From Dickeya zeae NCPPB 2538 (GTDB taxonomy: Bacteria; Pseudomonadota; Gammaproteobacteria; Enterobacterales; Enterobacteriaceae), in NCBI RefSeq assembly GCF_000406165.1, contig NZ_CM001977.1, forward strand, positions 4,112,280-4,176,279: a stretch of DNA of 64,000 nt, written 5' to 3'. Positions 26,067-34,179 of the stretch are shown in pieces; the first letter of the stretch is position 1, and each line of letters begins with the position of its first letter. The notes beneath the pieces were generated by a model, which saw only the letters and a program-made list of their open reading frames with translations, was not told where the DNA came from and did not search any database. The translations under genes were made by a program, and so were the position numbers.

Positions 26067-26125
26067 GTTAAAGTACGAAACCTGCGCGACGCATTTAATT
26101 TACAGTTTGGGATAGAGATCAAATT

Positions 26126-26644
26126 ATGTCAGGACAAAGTATTATTCTGATGGGGGTTTCCGGCAGCGGGAAATCCAGCGTGGGAGCCCAGTTGGCACAA
26201 GCCATTCACGCCAAGTTTATTGATGGCGACGATCTGCATCCCAGGGCCAATATCCAGAAAATGGCCAACGGCCAGCCGCTCAATGACGATGACCGCGCCC
26301 CCTGGCTGGAGCGCCTGAATGATGCCGCCTACAGTCTGCTGCATAAAAATGAAACCGGCATTATCGTCTGCTCCGCCCTGAAAAGGCGCTACCGCGATCG
26401 GCTACGCGACGGCAACGACGGTATGGTCTTTCTCTACCTGAAAGGCAGTTTTGACGTCATTTTGCAACGCCATCAGGCACGCGCCGGCCATTTTATGCCG
26501 ACGGGTCTGCTGCAAAGTCAATTTGATGCGCTGGAGGAACCGGACGAAACCGAAGCCGATGTCATCACCGTGGATATCAACGGCCCGATGGACCAGGTGG
26601 TAGCGCGGTGTATCGAGGCATTGCGCGCTCGCCTGCCACGCTGA
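26126..26644 (+). CDS. gntK: Gluconokinase GntK
   Basis: Phosphorylates gluconate to 6-phosphogluconate for the Entner-Doudoroff and pentose-phosphate routes. The 172-aa P-loop kinase has Walker A GVSGSGKSS (residues 10-18), the substrate segment DGDDLHPRANIQKMANGQPL, DRAPWLERL and the lid region CSALKRRYRDRLR. GHFMPTGLLQSQFDALEEP near the C-terminus is typical of thermoresistant GntK. It is divergent from gntT and convergent with gntR, whereas in E. coli gntR, gntK and gntU run in the same direction. Confidence 0.96.
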   Translation: MSGQSIILMGVSGSGKSSVGAQLAQAIHAKFIDGDDLHPRANIQKMANGQPLNDDDRAPWLERLNDAAYSLLHKNETGIIVCSALKRRYRDRLRDGNDGMVFLYLKGSFDVILQRHQARAGHFMPTGLLQSQFDALEEPDETEADVITVDINGPMDQVVARCIEALRARLPR

Positions 26645-26652
26645 CCCCGGCC

Positions 26653-27651
26653 TTAAACGCTTTCGCCCACTTGCACGGTAAAGCCGACATCCACACGGGG
26701 TGTCGGCAAGGTTTCGCCATGCAGACGAGCCAGCAACTGTGCCGCACCGATCTCGCCAATGCGCTTACGCGGTGTCAGTATGCTGGTGAGCCGTGGCACC
26801 GTGGTTTGTCCGATATCATGGCCGTGGAAACCGGCAATCCCCATCTGTTCGGGAACGCGTAACCCCTGCCGCTGGCATTCGAACATGGCACCAATCGCCA
26901 GGTCATCATTGGTACAGAACAGGCTATCGAGCTGTGGGTATTCCGCCTGCGCACGACGCAACAGCTCGCCGCCCAACGTATAAGACGAGGGGCTTTCACT
27001 CATCACGCTGTAACTGGCAAGCCCGGCCTCCGACATCGCTTGTTCATAACCCCGCTGCTTTAATAACGTGCGCTCATCCTGACGCGCGCCGAGGTACACC
27101 ACGCGGCGGCGACCACGCGCAATCATATAACGCGTCATCTGGCGCGCGGCGTCCACATTATCAAACCCCACCGCCATATCGAGACAAGGGGATACCGAGT
27201 CCATCAACTCCACCACCGGGATCCCGGCTACCGCAATCATCTGACGGGTACGCGCCGTATGGTTGCGCTCAGCAAGAATCAGCCCATCAATGTTATAAGC
27301 CAGCAGCGACATCAGACGCCGTTCTTCCACTTCCGGCTGGTAGCCGTAATGCGCCAGCATGGTTTGATAGCCCTGCGATTCCGCCACTTTTTCAATGCCA
27401 CGCAACACCTCAGCAAACACCTGGTTGGTGAGCGATGGCAGCAACACGCCGATGGCCCGGCTGGTAGAATTAGCGAGAATATGCGGCGTTCGGTTGGGAA
27501 TGTAACCCAATTCATCCAGCACAGCGGCGATCTTGCCTCGCAATGCTTCAGAGACCTGCTCCGGGTTACGCAAATAGCGGCTGACCGTCATTTTAGTCAC
27601 CCCAACCCGGTCGGCGACATCCTGCAATACCGGTCTTTTTTTCTTTATCAT
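26653..27651 (-). CDS. gntR: Gluconate repressor GntR (LacI family)
   Basis: A LacI-type repressor released by gluconate. The 332-aa protein has the N-terminal HTH and hinge helix (PVLQDVADRVGVTKMTVSRY, RGKIAAVLDELGYIPN) and a periplasmic-binding-protein-like effector domain (AIGVLLPSLTNQVFAEVLRG, GLILAERNHTARTRQM, CTNDDLAIGAMFECQRQG, GIAGFHGHDIGQT). It converges on gntK with only 8 bp between the stop codons. Its likely operator is the 30-bp palindrome before gntK. Confidence 0.95.
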   Translation of the reverse strand: MIKKKRPVLQDVADRVGVTKMTVSRYLRNPEQVSEALRGKIAAVLDELGYIPNRTPHILANSTSRAIGVLLPSLTNQVFAEVLRGIEKVAESQGYQTMLAHYGYQPEVEERRLMSLLAYNIDGLILAERNHTARTRQMIAVAGIPVVELMDSVSPCLDMAVGFDNVDAARQMTRYMIARGRRRVVYLGARQDERTLLKQRGYEQAMSEAGLASYSVMSESPSSYTLGGELLRRAQAEYPQLDSLFCTNDDLAIGAMFECQRQGLRVPEQMGIAGFHGHDIGQTTVPRLTSILTPRKRIGEIGAAQLLARLHGETLPTPRVDVGFTVQVGESV

Positions 27652-27990
27652 CCGTTGACATCCCCGCGACTCAAAACGCCGATTGTACTAAAGAAATGGT
27701 TAGCAGAATATCTATCTGAACACCGATGATAACAACTGCATGACGGCATCCCGAAACTAACTTAGTTATATTATTCATTTATTATTAATTAATTTTTCAA
27801 TAAATAGACACACCAATAAATTAATTAATTTTTAATGAAGTAACACGGTCATAAATGATTTTTTATTATAAGCCGTTTCACATACGATTATTGTATTCTT
27901 GCCGGAATGGCACCCATCATTACATGCCATAAAAAATGTCGGGATACAGAAATTTGGCTTTCTCTCAGTGAAAACGAATAAACCTGAATA
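27652..27990. other. AT-rich intergenic stretch upstream of gntR
   Basis: About 340 bp with long A/T tracts, clearly lower in GC than the flanking genes. A 14-bp direct repeat, ATTAATTAATTTTT, occurs near 27784-27797 and again near 27820-27834. It must contain the gntR promoter near 27660-27720. I see no coding frame or RNA gene. The base composition suggests an H-NS-bound, possibly acquired segment together with the repeat and gene that follow. Confidence 0.5.
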
Positions 27991-28130
27991 GATACTCTCA
28001 ATAAGTCGAGTTGCAGGACAACACGCTCGCGTGTTGCACCGCGCAATGCGTTGCGCCCTTGCAGGGCGAGTAATACGGCCAACGCAGCTATAACGTCAAC
28101 ACACCTATAACGTGAAGTATGACGGGTATC
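27991..28130. repeat. MITE-like intergenic repeat with imperfect terminal inverted repeats
   Basis: The element begins GATACTCTCAATAAGTCGAG and ends TGAAGTATGACGGGTATC. Its two ends are inverted copies, matching about 17 of the first 27 bases. From memory, the motifs TCGAGTTGCAGG on the left and TGAAGTATGACGGGTAT on the right belong to a family of about 130-170 bp repeats scattered between genes in Serratia, Yersinia and Pectobacteriaceae. Inside are three compact hairpins: CAACACG/CGTGTTG (28019-28036), GCGCAA/TTGCGC (28041-28056) and CGCCCT/AGGGCG (28054-28068). Confidence 0.7.
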
Positions 28131-28187
28131 GAGGCTTATAAATCTGGCTGCCACTGGCAGCATTAATAACACTCTGGAGACAATACG

Positions 28188-28628
28188 ATGACTAGCATTT
28201 CTCAACTTGGAACGCACGTCCCAACCGTAGGATTGAGTCCGAAAATTACGGTCACCAAATCTGAAGAAACAGGCGGATATAATATCAATATAGATTCAAT
28301 ATCAGTTAACCCGGATATTACGCCCGAAAGCGGCGAGGAAGCCGTGCGTAGACTGATGGCCCATCTTGAGGCACAAAAAGCAGGCACCGAGCCGCCCCAG
28401 TCTGCCCAAGTGACCATTTCAGAAGGCAAGCCCGTCACCGTGACCTACGGCGACTTGTCAAAAAAAGCAACCAGTACCGATAATCCGGTCACGACCACGG
28501 CAGGCAGCGTCGTTTATACGCCGGACTATACCTATACACCGGGCACCACCATCGAAATCGTTCCCATCCAGTCGACACCGGTGACAACCAGCAGCGAAAC
28601 TGATACTCCGACCACTCAGCCATCGTAA
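28188..28628 (+). CDS. Unknown 146-residue Thr/Ser/Pro-rich acidic protein
   Basis: I do not recognise this protein. It starts MTSISQLGTHVPTVGLSPKI after GGAGACAATACG and ends before a strong terminator, so it looks like a real single-gene unit. It has no cysteine, no tryptophan, no membrane segment and no Sec signal peptide. Residues 1-90 are mixed, with a short helix-prone stretch SGEEAVRRLMAHLEAQKAG (about 52-70). Residues 91-146 are a Thr/Ser/Pro/Tyr-rich low-complexity tail (TPDYTYTPGTTIEI, STPVTTSSETDTPTTQPS). Such a soluble, flexible protein could be exported without a Sec signal, but nothing in the sequence proves it. It lies between gntR and yhhW, beside the MITE-like repeat. Confidence 0.7.
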   Translation: MTSISQLGTHVPTVGLSPKITVTKSEETGGYNINIDSISVNPDITPESGEEAVRRLMAHLEAQKAGTEPPQSAQVTISEGKPVTVTYGDLSKKATSTDNPVTTTAGSVVYTPDYTYTPGTTIEIVPIQSTPVTTSSETDTPTTQPS

Positions 28629-28643
28629 GTCTTGTCATCAAAA

Positions 28644-28674
28644 GTAAAGGCGAGCCCGATGGGCTCGCCTTTAC
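28644..28674. terminator. Bidirectional terminator between the unknown gene and yhhW
   Basis: GTAAAGGCGAGCCC (28644-28657) and GGGCTCGCCTTTAC (28661-28674) form a perfect 14-bp stem with a 3-nt loop between convergent genes; A-rich on the left flank. Confidence 0.85.
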
Positions 28675-28687
28675 TGACATGCGCCGG

Positions 28688-29392
28688 TTACTGTTGCTTT
28701 ACCGGCGGCAAATCAAACAGCAGGATTTCGCTGTCTTCGCTGGCGCGCACGCTAATAGAATCCTCATCCCAGATAGCCAGTGCATCGCTGGTGGTCGCCT
28801 GCTGACCGTTGATCTCAATCGTGCCTCGCACCACCTGAATCCATAACACACGGCCCTGTTGAGTCTGGTAGGACGACGCTTCCTGCGCCTTCAGCGCCCA
28901 GCGCCACAACGTCATGTCCTGAAATACTTTCAGCGATCCGTCGCGGGCATCCGGTGACAGCACCAGTTGGCGCCCCTGCGGCGCATCGAAACGGCGCTGC
29001 TCATAACGCGGCGTCAGGCCGGTTTTTTCCGGGATCACCCAAATCTGGTACAAATGCAGCAGTTTGTCCTGGCTGGCGTTGTACTCGGAGTGGCGGATCC
29101 CGGTGCCAGCGCTCATTATTTGGAACTCACCCGCCGGGATCTGTTCCTTGTTGCCCATACTGTCCTGATGTTCCACGGTGCCTTCCAGCACATAGGTGAG
29201 AATTTCCATATCCCGGTGCGGGTGGGTTCCAAAACCCTGCCCACCTTCGATATAGTCTTCATTGATCACCCGCAGTGCGGAAAACCCCATAAAATCCGGA
29301 TCGTAGTAATCGGCAAACGAAAACGTGTGCCAGCTATCCAGCCAGCCGTGGTTAGCATGGCCGCGATCGTGTGCTTTGCGTAAATAAATCAT
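28688..29392 (-). CDS. yhhW: Pirin-family protein YhhW (quercetinase-like)
   Basis: A bicupin pirin of 234 aa; E. coli YhhW has quercetin 2,3-dioxygenase activity in vitro. The metal ligands are visible in the N-terminal cupin: His57 and His59 in GFGTHPHRDMEILTYVLEG, and His101 and Glu103 in GTGIRHSEYN. The pirin motif MIYLRKAHDRGHANHGWLDS opens the protein. In plant-associated bacteria such a protein might act on plant flavonoids, but that is inference. The upstream region (29393-29584) carries several palindromes. Confidence 0.93.
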   Translation of the reverse strand: MIYLRKAHDRGHANHGWLDSWHTFSFADYYDPDFMGFSALRVINEDYIEGGQGFGTHPHRDMEILTYVLEGTVEHQDSMGNKEQIPAGEFQIMSAGTGIRHSEYNASQDKLLHLYQIWVIPEKTGLTPRYEQRRFDAPQGRQLVLSPDARDGSLKVFQDMTLWRWALKAQEASSYQTQQGRVLWIQVVRGTIEINGQQATTSDALAIWDEDSISVRASEDSEILLFDLPPVKQQ

Positions 29393-29468
29393 GTTGCGCT
29401 CCTCGAATGTTTTTTTCAGTCTAGCGACCAGCCGGGAATAAGAAAGCCTAAAAAACTCACCGCTCTAT

Positions 29469-29575
29469 TCAAAAAATTTCCGGGAGAAATTTTTGATATC
29501 GCAACGCGATAGCACTTAAGGGGATGGCAGCAACAGCGTTAACAGGAATAATTATTGGAAACTGGATTCCAATAA
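29469..29575. promoter_or_regulatory. Cluster of three palindromes upstream of yhhW
   Basis: Three inverted repeats lie 77-183 bp upstream of the yhhW start: TCAAAAAATTTC/GAAATTTTTGA (29469-29496, one extra A in the left arm), TATCGC-AAC-GCGATA (29497-29511) and TTATTGGAA-ACTGGA-TTCCAATAA (29552-29575, perfect 9-bp arms). None is followed by a T-tract. They look like operators rather than terminators. No regulator can be assigned. Confidence 0.45.
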
Positions 29576-29584
29576 ATTCAGGAT

Positions 29585-29705
29585 AAAAAAAAGCCAGCAC
29601 CCGAGCTGGCTAAGTAATACTGGAAGCAATGTGAGCAATGTCGTGCCTTCACAGCAAAACCGCGATGAGTCACAGAGATGGATTCATTAGGCTTTCCCGG
29701 AACGC
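29585..29705 (-). ncRNA. ryhB: Small RNA RyhB (iron-sparing response)
   Basis: Hfq-dependent sRNA that, in E. coli, is made under iron starvation and represses iron-using enzymes. On the minus strand the core CACGACATTGCTCACATTGC, then TTCCAGTATTACTTAGCCAG, is essentially identical to E. coli RyhB. It ends in the terminator AGCCAGC-TCGGGT-GCTGGCT plus an eight-T tract (down to 29585). The 5' end at about 29705 is placed from the promoter; this gives about 121 nt, longer than the 90 nt of E. coli, with an unrelated 5' portion. Position next to yhhW agrees with E. coli synteny. Confidence 0.92.
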
Positions 29706-29707
29706 AT

Positions 29708-29741
29708 GGCAATAATAATCATTATCATTTGCATCTGTAAA
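29708..29741 (-). promoter_or_regulatory. ryhB promoter with Fur box
   Basis: On the minus strand -35 TTTACA (29741-29736) and -10 TATTAT (29717-29712) are 18 bp apart, each 5/6 to consensus. A Fur box, on the plus strand GGCAATAATAATCATTATC (29708-29726), matches the 19-bp consensus at 16 positions and covers the -10 element, as expected for iron-dependent repression. Confidence 0.85.
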
Positions 29742-29936
29742 GCGATTTTTTGTTCAATTTAAAGAAAATGTTCGCCGGGCAGCCTGCTCCGGCTGACATG
29801 CTGGTTATTTCTGCCAGTATCCCAAAAAAATTATTTTTCAGAATCAAGTGGTTGATGTTTAACCATTGAAAAGGAAGGGAAATAGCGCAGTGTGCCCTCC
29901 CGGAGCCAATAACCGGGAAGGCGAGGTTCAACATGG

Positions 29937-29984
29937 GTGCTTTACACGGGCAGTACTTTACGTGAGCAGTGCTTTACGCGGGCA
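29937..29984. repeat. Three tandem 16-bp repeats across the glpC stop codon
   Basis: GTGCTTTACACGGGCA (29937-29952), GTACTTTACGTGAGCA (29953-29968) and GTGCTTTACGCGGGCA (29969-29984) are head-to-tail copies differing at a few positions. The third contains the glpC stop codon and last codons, so the array appears to be a local duplication of the gene's 3' end. The gap 29742-29936 otherwise holds only a weak hairpin, TCCCGG/CCGGGA (29898-29918), that may end the glpABC transcript. Confidence 0.8.
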
Positions 29985-31176
29985 ACGCTCTGGCCAGCAA
30001 GCTGAAGGGGTGTTCGCAGGCTTTACTGGTCGACATTTCAATCTGCCATTTGCAGGTCTCACAATCGGTAATCACCAGATCAGCACCACTGGCTTCGATC
30101 TGTCGGAACAACGGCGCGCCAATCCCCTGCGCGGTGTCATAGTTTTCCTTTTTAAAACCGTAAGTTCCGGCGATACCGCAGCACTGAGAATCCAGTACCT
30201 GCAACTCCAGACCCGGAATGCGTCGCAGTAATTCCAGGGTATACGCTGTCCACCCCATTCGTTCCAGATGACAGGGCGTGTGATACACCACCCGCAGCGG
30301 CAACGGTTGCAACGGCAATGTTCGACCTTGATCCAGCAAGCGATAAAGGTGGCGAGTCGCCAGTTCTATGCCATCACGCACGTGATGGTTGTCCACCCCC
30401 AATAGATGGGGGTATTCATCGCGCAGCGTAAAGGTGCAACTGGACGACGTTGCAATAACCGGCAGACCGCGACTGTTGATAGCCTCATCCAGAGAGGCCA
30501 GATTGAAGTTCGCCTGCTTGCGGGCTTTATCGAGAAAACGGTTGGCGATAAGCGCCACACCGCAGCACTTCTCTTTGGTGAGCAACTGAACCCCGACGCC
30601 CATCGCGTTAAACACACGGATCAGGTCACGGCCCAGTTGTGGATGATTGTAGTTAACGTAGCACCCGTGGAAATAAGCCACTTGTTCGGCAAACTGCAAC
30701 TGCTGTGCCGCCTGCCGACGGTACCAACTGCGGAAAGTACCGTGTGAATAGCGCGGCAACTGGCGACGATGGTCAATTTTCAGCGCTTTATCCAGCAACT
30801 GACGCATGGGTTTCAGCCCGGTCAGCGTATTCACCAGTGGCGCAAACGGCGTCGCGACAGACCCCATCAAATCCGTGTGACTGAGAATAGCATCACGCAA
30901 CGTCGGACGATGCTGGCTATGGCTGGCTTTGGCACGCTGAATGATGTCGCCAATTTTGACATCCGATGGGCACGCCACCTCGCAGCGTTTGCAGTTGGTG
31001 CAGTACTTCAACGCCTCATCAAATAATGCCGGGTCCTTGCGCCGTAACCGCTCGCCATCTGGCCCCGCTTGTTTTGGCCCTGGGTAGAACGGATTGACGC
31101 GTGCGACCGGGCAGGCAGTAGTACAAACGGTACATTTGATGCAATTCTCAAAACTGGTGTCAGACCGGCTCATCAT
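29974..31176 (-). CDS. glpC: Anaerobic glycerol-3-phosphate dehydrogenase subunit C
   Basis: The iron-sulfur membrane-anchor subunit that passes electrons from GlpAB to menaquinone. The 400-aa protein has two ferredoxin-type clusters, CIKCTVCTTACP near the N-terminus and CTNCKRCEVACP about 55 residues later. Two CCG domains follow, with EKCCGVALIANRF, VVYHTPCHLERMGW, DSQCCGIAGTYGFKKENY and VITDCETCKWQIEMSTS. The ATG at 31176 overlaps the glpB stop in ATGA, with GGGAG upstream; the adjacent ATG at 31173 is an alternative. Last gene of glpABC; tandem repeats cover its stop codon. Confidence 0.95.
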   Translation of the reverse strand: MMSRSDTSFENCIKCTVCTTACPVARVNPFYPGPKQAGPDGERLRRKDPALFDEALKYCTNCKRCEVACPSDVKIGDIIQRAKASHSQHRPTLRDAILSHTDLMGSVATPFAPLVNTLTGLKPMRQLLDKALKIDHRRQLPRYSHGTFRSWYRRQAAQQLQFAEQVAYFHGCYVNYNHPQLGRDLIRVFNAMGVGVQLLTKEKCCGVALIANRFLDKARKQANFNLASLDEAINSRGLPVIATSSSCTFTLRDEYPHLLGVDNHHVRDGIELATRHLYRLLDQGRTLPLQPLPLRVVYHTPCHLERMGWTAYTLELLRRIPGLELQVLDSQCCGIAGTYGFKKENYDTAQGIGAPLFRQIEASGADLVITDCETCKWQIEMSTSKACEHPFSLLARALPA

Positions 31177-32423
31177 CTGTTCTCCCTTGTGATCATCTCG
31201 GCGGCGTATAGCGCGCTCAGCAGTGAAACCCCGCCGCCACACCCCTGCCGTAACGGGTCATACCCCCGCAATACCGAGCCAATCGCATACAAACGGTGTT
31301 GGGTGTGGCCGTCGATAGCCGGGTGTAACTGCTCGTCCGCGATGACCCCAAATTGCAGATAAGGCTGAGCAGCAAACAGGTTAGGCTGACTCCAGTCCTC
31401 GTGGGTCGGCAGGAAATCGACATCCAGACCAAACACCGGCTCCACCACCCGATCGCGTTCCGCCACCAGACCGTTGCTGAAAAAACTCCCGCTGGCCAGT
31501 ACCACATGATCGGCACGCAGCGGTACCTCACCGTGGCTGCGGGTATACAAGGCGACTCCCGCTTCGCGTGCTTGCGCTGACAACACTTTATCTCCCGGCA
31601 TCAGCGTCCCGCCGGTCTGGCGAAAACGCCCCAGCAGCGCCTGATGCAAGCGCATCCCCGGCAACGAGGGCGGCAACGTCGCCAACAGTCCTACCGGTTT
31701 ACCCAGTGCAGCATTCAGTTGTGCCTGAGCGTCCAGCCCCAGACAGGCAGGCAATATAACGGCATCATTGCCGCTCGCCCGCGTCATCAGCTCTTCCGCC
31801 AGCGCCGCGATACCGGCCGGGGTGTCCAGCACACGGGCGATAGCCAGTGAACGGAACTCACTGGCGTTCTGCCGCTGCGCATCCAGCAGTGGTAAGCGCA
31901 GATCATCGGCGCGTGCCGCAATCCCCTGTGCCTGCAATTCTCCGGCGACCAGTCGGGACTGAAAATCCATAAACCCTTCAATACCGGCAACCAACGGCTG
32001 CCGCCACGCGGGTGACCCCGACAGGCCGCGCGTAACGCTATCTGACGGGCTTAACCAGCAGGGGTGCCATTTGCCCAACGGTGTCAGGCGCTGATGGTTG
32101 CCGCCGCTATCACCGCGCAACCACAGACCACAGCGCGCCAGCAAGGCTTCGGCATCCGCTGCCAGCTGGCTGACTCGTGCTTTGCCCATCAGGGTATAGG
32201 GGTGGTAGGGCGCCTGCGCGGCCAGTTCATCCAGCGCAGTCAGCGGCTGCTCGACCGCCGTGCCATCCGGCAATGTCGCCAGCAGGTCCAGTGCACCGGA
32301 GGCGAAGGTCAACGCACTTTGCCCGACGCTGACCACAGCGCAGCGTTTGCCCTGCTCTTGCAGGCGAATGCCGCAGGTTAACCCTGCCAGCCCACCGCCA
32401 ATGATCACCACGTCATAATGCAT
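31173..32423 (-). CDS. glpB: Anaerobic glycerol-3-phosphate dehydrogenase subunit B
   Basis: The FMN-linked subunit of the anaerobic G3P dehydrogenase. The 416-aa flavoprotein has the dinucleotide motif VVIIGGGLAGLTCGIRLQEQ at the N-terminus, ALTFASGALDLL, and the C-terminal RLYAIGSVLRGYDPLRQGCG. The start at 32423 follows AGGAG and overlaps the end of glpA by 11 bp; its stop overlaps the glpC start. Such overlaps indicate tightly coupled translation of the three subunits. Confidence 0.96.
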   Translation of the reverse strand: MHYDVVIIGGGLAGLTCGIRLQEQGKRCAVVSVGQSALTFASGALDLLATLPDGTAVEQPLTALDELAAQAPYHPYTLMGKARVSQLAADAEALLARCGLWLRGDSGGNHQRLTPLGKWHPCWLSPSDSVTRGLSGSPAWRQPLVAGIEGFMDFQSRLVAGELQAQGIAARADDLRLPLLDAQRQNASEFRSLAIARVLDTPAGIAALAEELMTRASGNDAVILPACLGLDAQAQLNAALGKPVGLLATLPPSLPGMRLHQALLGRFRQTGGTLMPGDKVLSAQAREAGVALYTRSHGEVPLRADHVVLASGSFFSNGLVAERDRVVEPVFGLDVDFLPTHEDWSQPNLFAAQPYLQFGVIADEQLHPAIDGHTQHRLYAIGSVLRGYDPLRQGCGGGVSLLSALYAAEMITRENR

Positions 32424-34056
32424 CGCCGTTCTCCTGCTCCGGGCGTTCGGTCAGTCCGCACAAGCCCTGATAAATCCAACTGGTAAATTCGCTTTCCCGC
32501 AACGTGTTTCCCCAGGCGATGGGCCGCATGCCTTTCCAGCGCTCGTTAAGGAACTGGCTCAATTGCGACACCGCCTGTTGCGGCGTGGATTGCCCCAGTC
32601 GGCACAACAGGCCAGCGGCGCGGCAAGCACACAATTCCCCCTGACAGGTTCCCATGCCGACGCGGGTACGTCGGCGCAGGTCAGTCAGGTTGTTCACCTG
32701 CAGCGACTCAACCGCGTAACGCACCTCGCCTGCCGTCACGGCTTCACATTCGCACACCAGACTGCTGTCCACCCGATGACCGGAGACCAGCGGCGCGGCA
32801 CGATGCCCGTGGCGGTAAATCGCCGAACCACGCAGCGGTGCTGAAAGCGACGAGGTGGCCTGCGGTCTGTCCGGTTCCGTGGTTTCCGATCCCGGCAACG
32901 GGCGAGACGCCGTCGTACATTCGGCGCGGTGACCGAGTTTTTCGCAGACTTTGTTGGTTACCCATTCCGCCATCAGCCGGTAGGTCATCAGCTTGCCGCC
33001 GGTGATGGTCACAAAGCCTTCCAGTCCGTCACGGCTGGCATGGTCGAGCAACACGATGCCGCGGCTGACGCTGCGCCCGGAGGGGTCGTTATCGCTAGCC
33101 ACCAATGGTCGCACCCCGGCGTAAGCACGCAAAATACGGGTCTGCGCCAGTTGCGGTGCCAGCATGCTGCCTTCACGAATCAGCGTATCCACTTCCTCTG
33201 GCGTCACCGTCATGTGGTCAATCTGGTCGTAGTCGATGCGGGTCGAGGTGGTACCAATCAGCGAGATAGTGTCGCCAGGTACCAGAATGTCGGCATCAGC
33301 CGGTGGACGACAGCGGTTAATCACCCGGTTATTGATGCGGTGCCCCAAAATCAGCAACGCGCCTTTGGCCGGGAACATACGCACATTCAGGTCGGCATAT
33401 TCAGCGATACGTTGCCCCCAGATGCCGCCCGCATTCACCACCACCTGTGCATAAATTTCGCTGGCTACCTGACGCTTATGGTCGAAAACGCGCACGCCAA
33501 CGACACGATCGCCCTGACGGAGTAACCCAATGACCTCGTGATACGTCAGCACTTCCGCACCGTGTTCACAGGCATCGATCATATTGGCGGCGGTTAACCG
33601 GAAGGGGTCAACCGTACCGTCCGGCACGCGCACAGCACCGATCAACGCTGGATTCGCGGCGGGTTCCAGTCGCAATGCTTCCTGTGGGTCGATGGCCTGC
33701 GCCCGGATACCCGCGCGCTGACAAGCGGCGATAAACCGGGTTTGATAGTCGATATCATCCTGCGGCAAGGTCAAAAACAGCCCATCGGTCGGCTCGATAC
33801 AGTGACGGGCGATGCGCCGCAGAATCTGGTTTTCCTCAATACATTCACGGGCAGACTCCGCATCGGTAACCGCATAGCGCGCACCGCTGTGCAGCAATCC
33901 ATGATTGCGTCCAGTGGCACCGGTGGCGATGTCATGCCGTTCCAGCAACAGACAGCGCAACCCGCGCAACGCGCAGTCGCGGGCTGTTCCCGCCCCCGTG
34001 GCGCCGCCGCCGATAATCACTACATCCGTTTCTCGCCGCAAACCGTTGTTTGCCAT
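32413..34056 (-). CDS. glpA: Anaerobic glycerol-3-phosphate dehydrogenase subunit A
   Basis: The catalytic FAD subunit, converting G3P to DHAP during anaerobic growth. The 547-aa protein (E. coli 542) has VVIIGGGATGAGTARDCALR at residues 12-31, GRNHGLLHSGARYAV, YAGVRPLVASD and FVTITGGKLMTYRLMAEWVT. The C-terminal BFD-like [2Fe-2S] domain has cysteines in VCECEAVTAGEV and GMGTCQGELCACR. The start is the ATG before ANNGLRRETD. It is divergent from glpT across a 300-bp region with a CRP/FNR-like site. Confidence 0.97.
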   Translation of the reverse strand: MANNGLRRETDVVIIGGGATGAGTARDCALRGLRCLLLERHDIATGATGRNHGLLHSGARYAVTDAESARECIEENQILRRIARHCIEPTDGLFLTLPQDDIDYQTRFIAACQRAGIRAQAIDPQEALRLEPAANPALIGAVRVPDGTVDPFRLTAANMIDACEHGAEVLTYHEVIGLLRQGDRVVGVRVFDHKRQVASEIYAQVVVNAGGIWGQRIAEYADLNVRMFPAKGALLILGHRINNRVINRCRPPADADILVPGDTISLIGTTSTRIDYDQIDHMTVTPEEVDTLIREGSMLAPQLAQTRILRAYAGVRPLVASDNDPSGRSVSRGIVLLDHASRDGLEGFVTITGGKLMTYRLMAEWVTNKVCEKLGHRAECTTASRPLPGSETTEPDRPQATSSLSAPLRGSAIYRHGHRAAPLVSGHRVDSSLVCECEAVTAGEVRYAVESLQVNNLTDLRRRTRVGMGTCQGELCACRAAGLLCRLGQSTPQQAVSQLSQFLNERWKGMRPIAWGNTLRESEFTSWIYQGLCGLTERPEQENGDAL

Positions 34057-34179
34057 TGCCGTTTTACCTCAGTCCGGATCATGCCTGTCTGTAGTGGGAC
34101 ATAAATCAACGCCGCAATGATTGATAAAGAACAAAAACACTCAAAAAACGAAAATAAAACCCGGAGACAACCGCAGATA

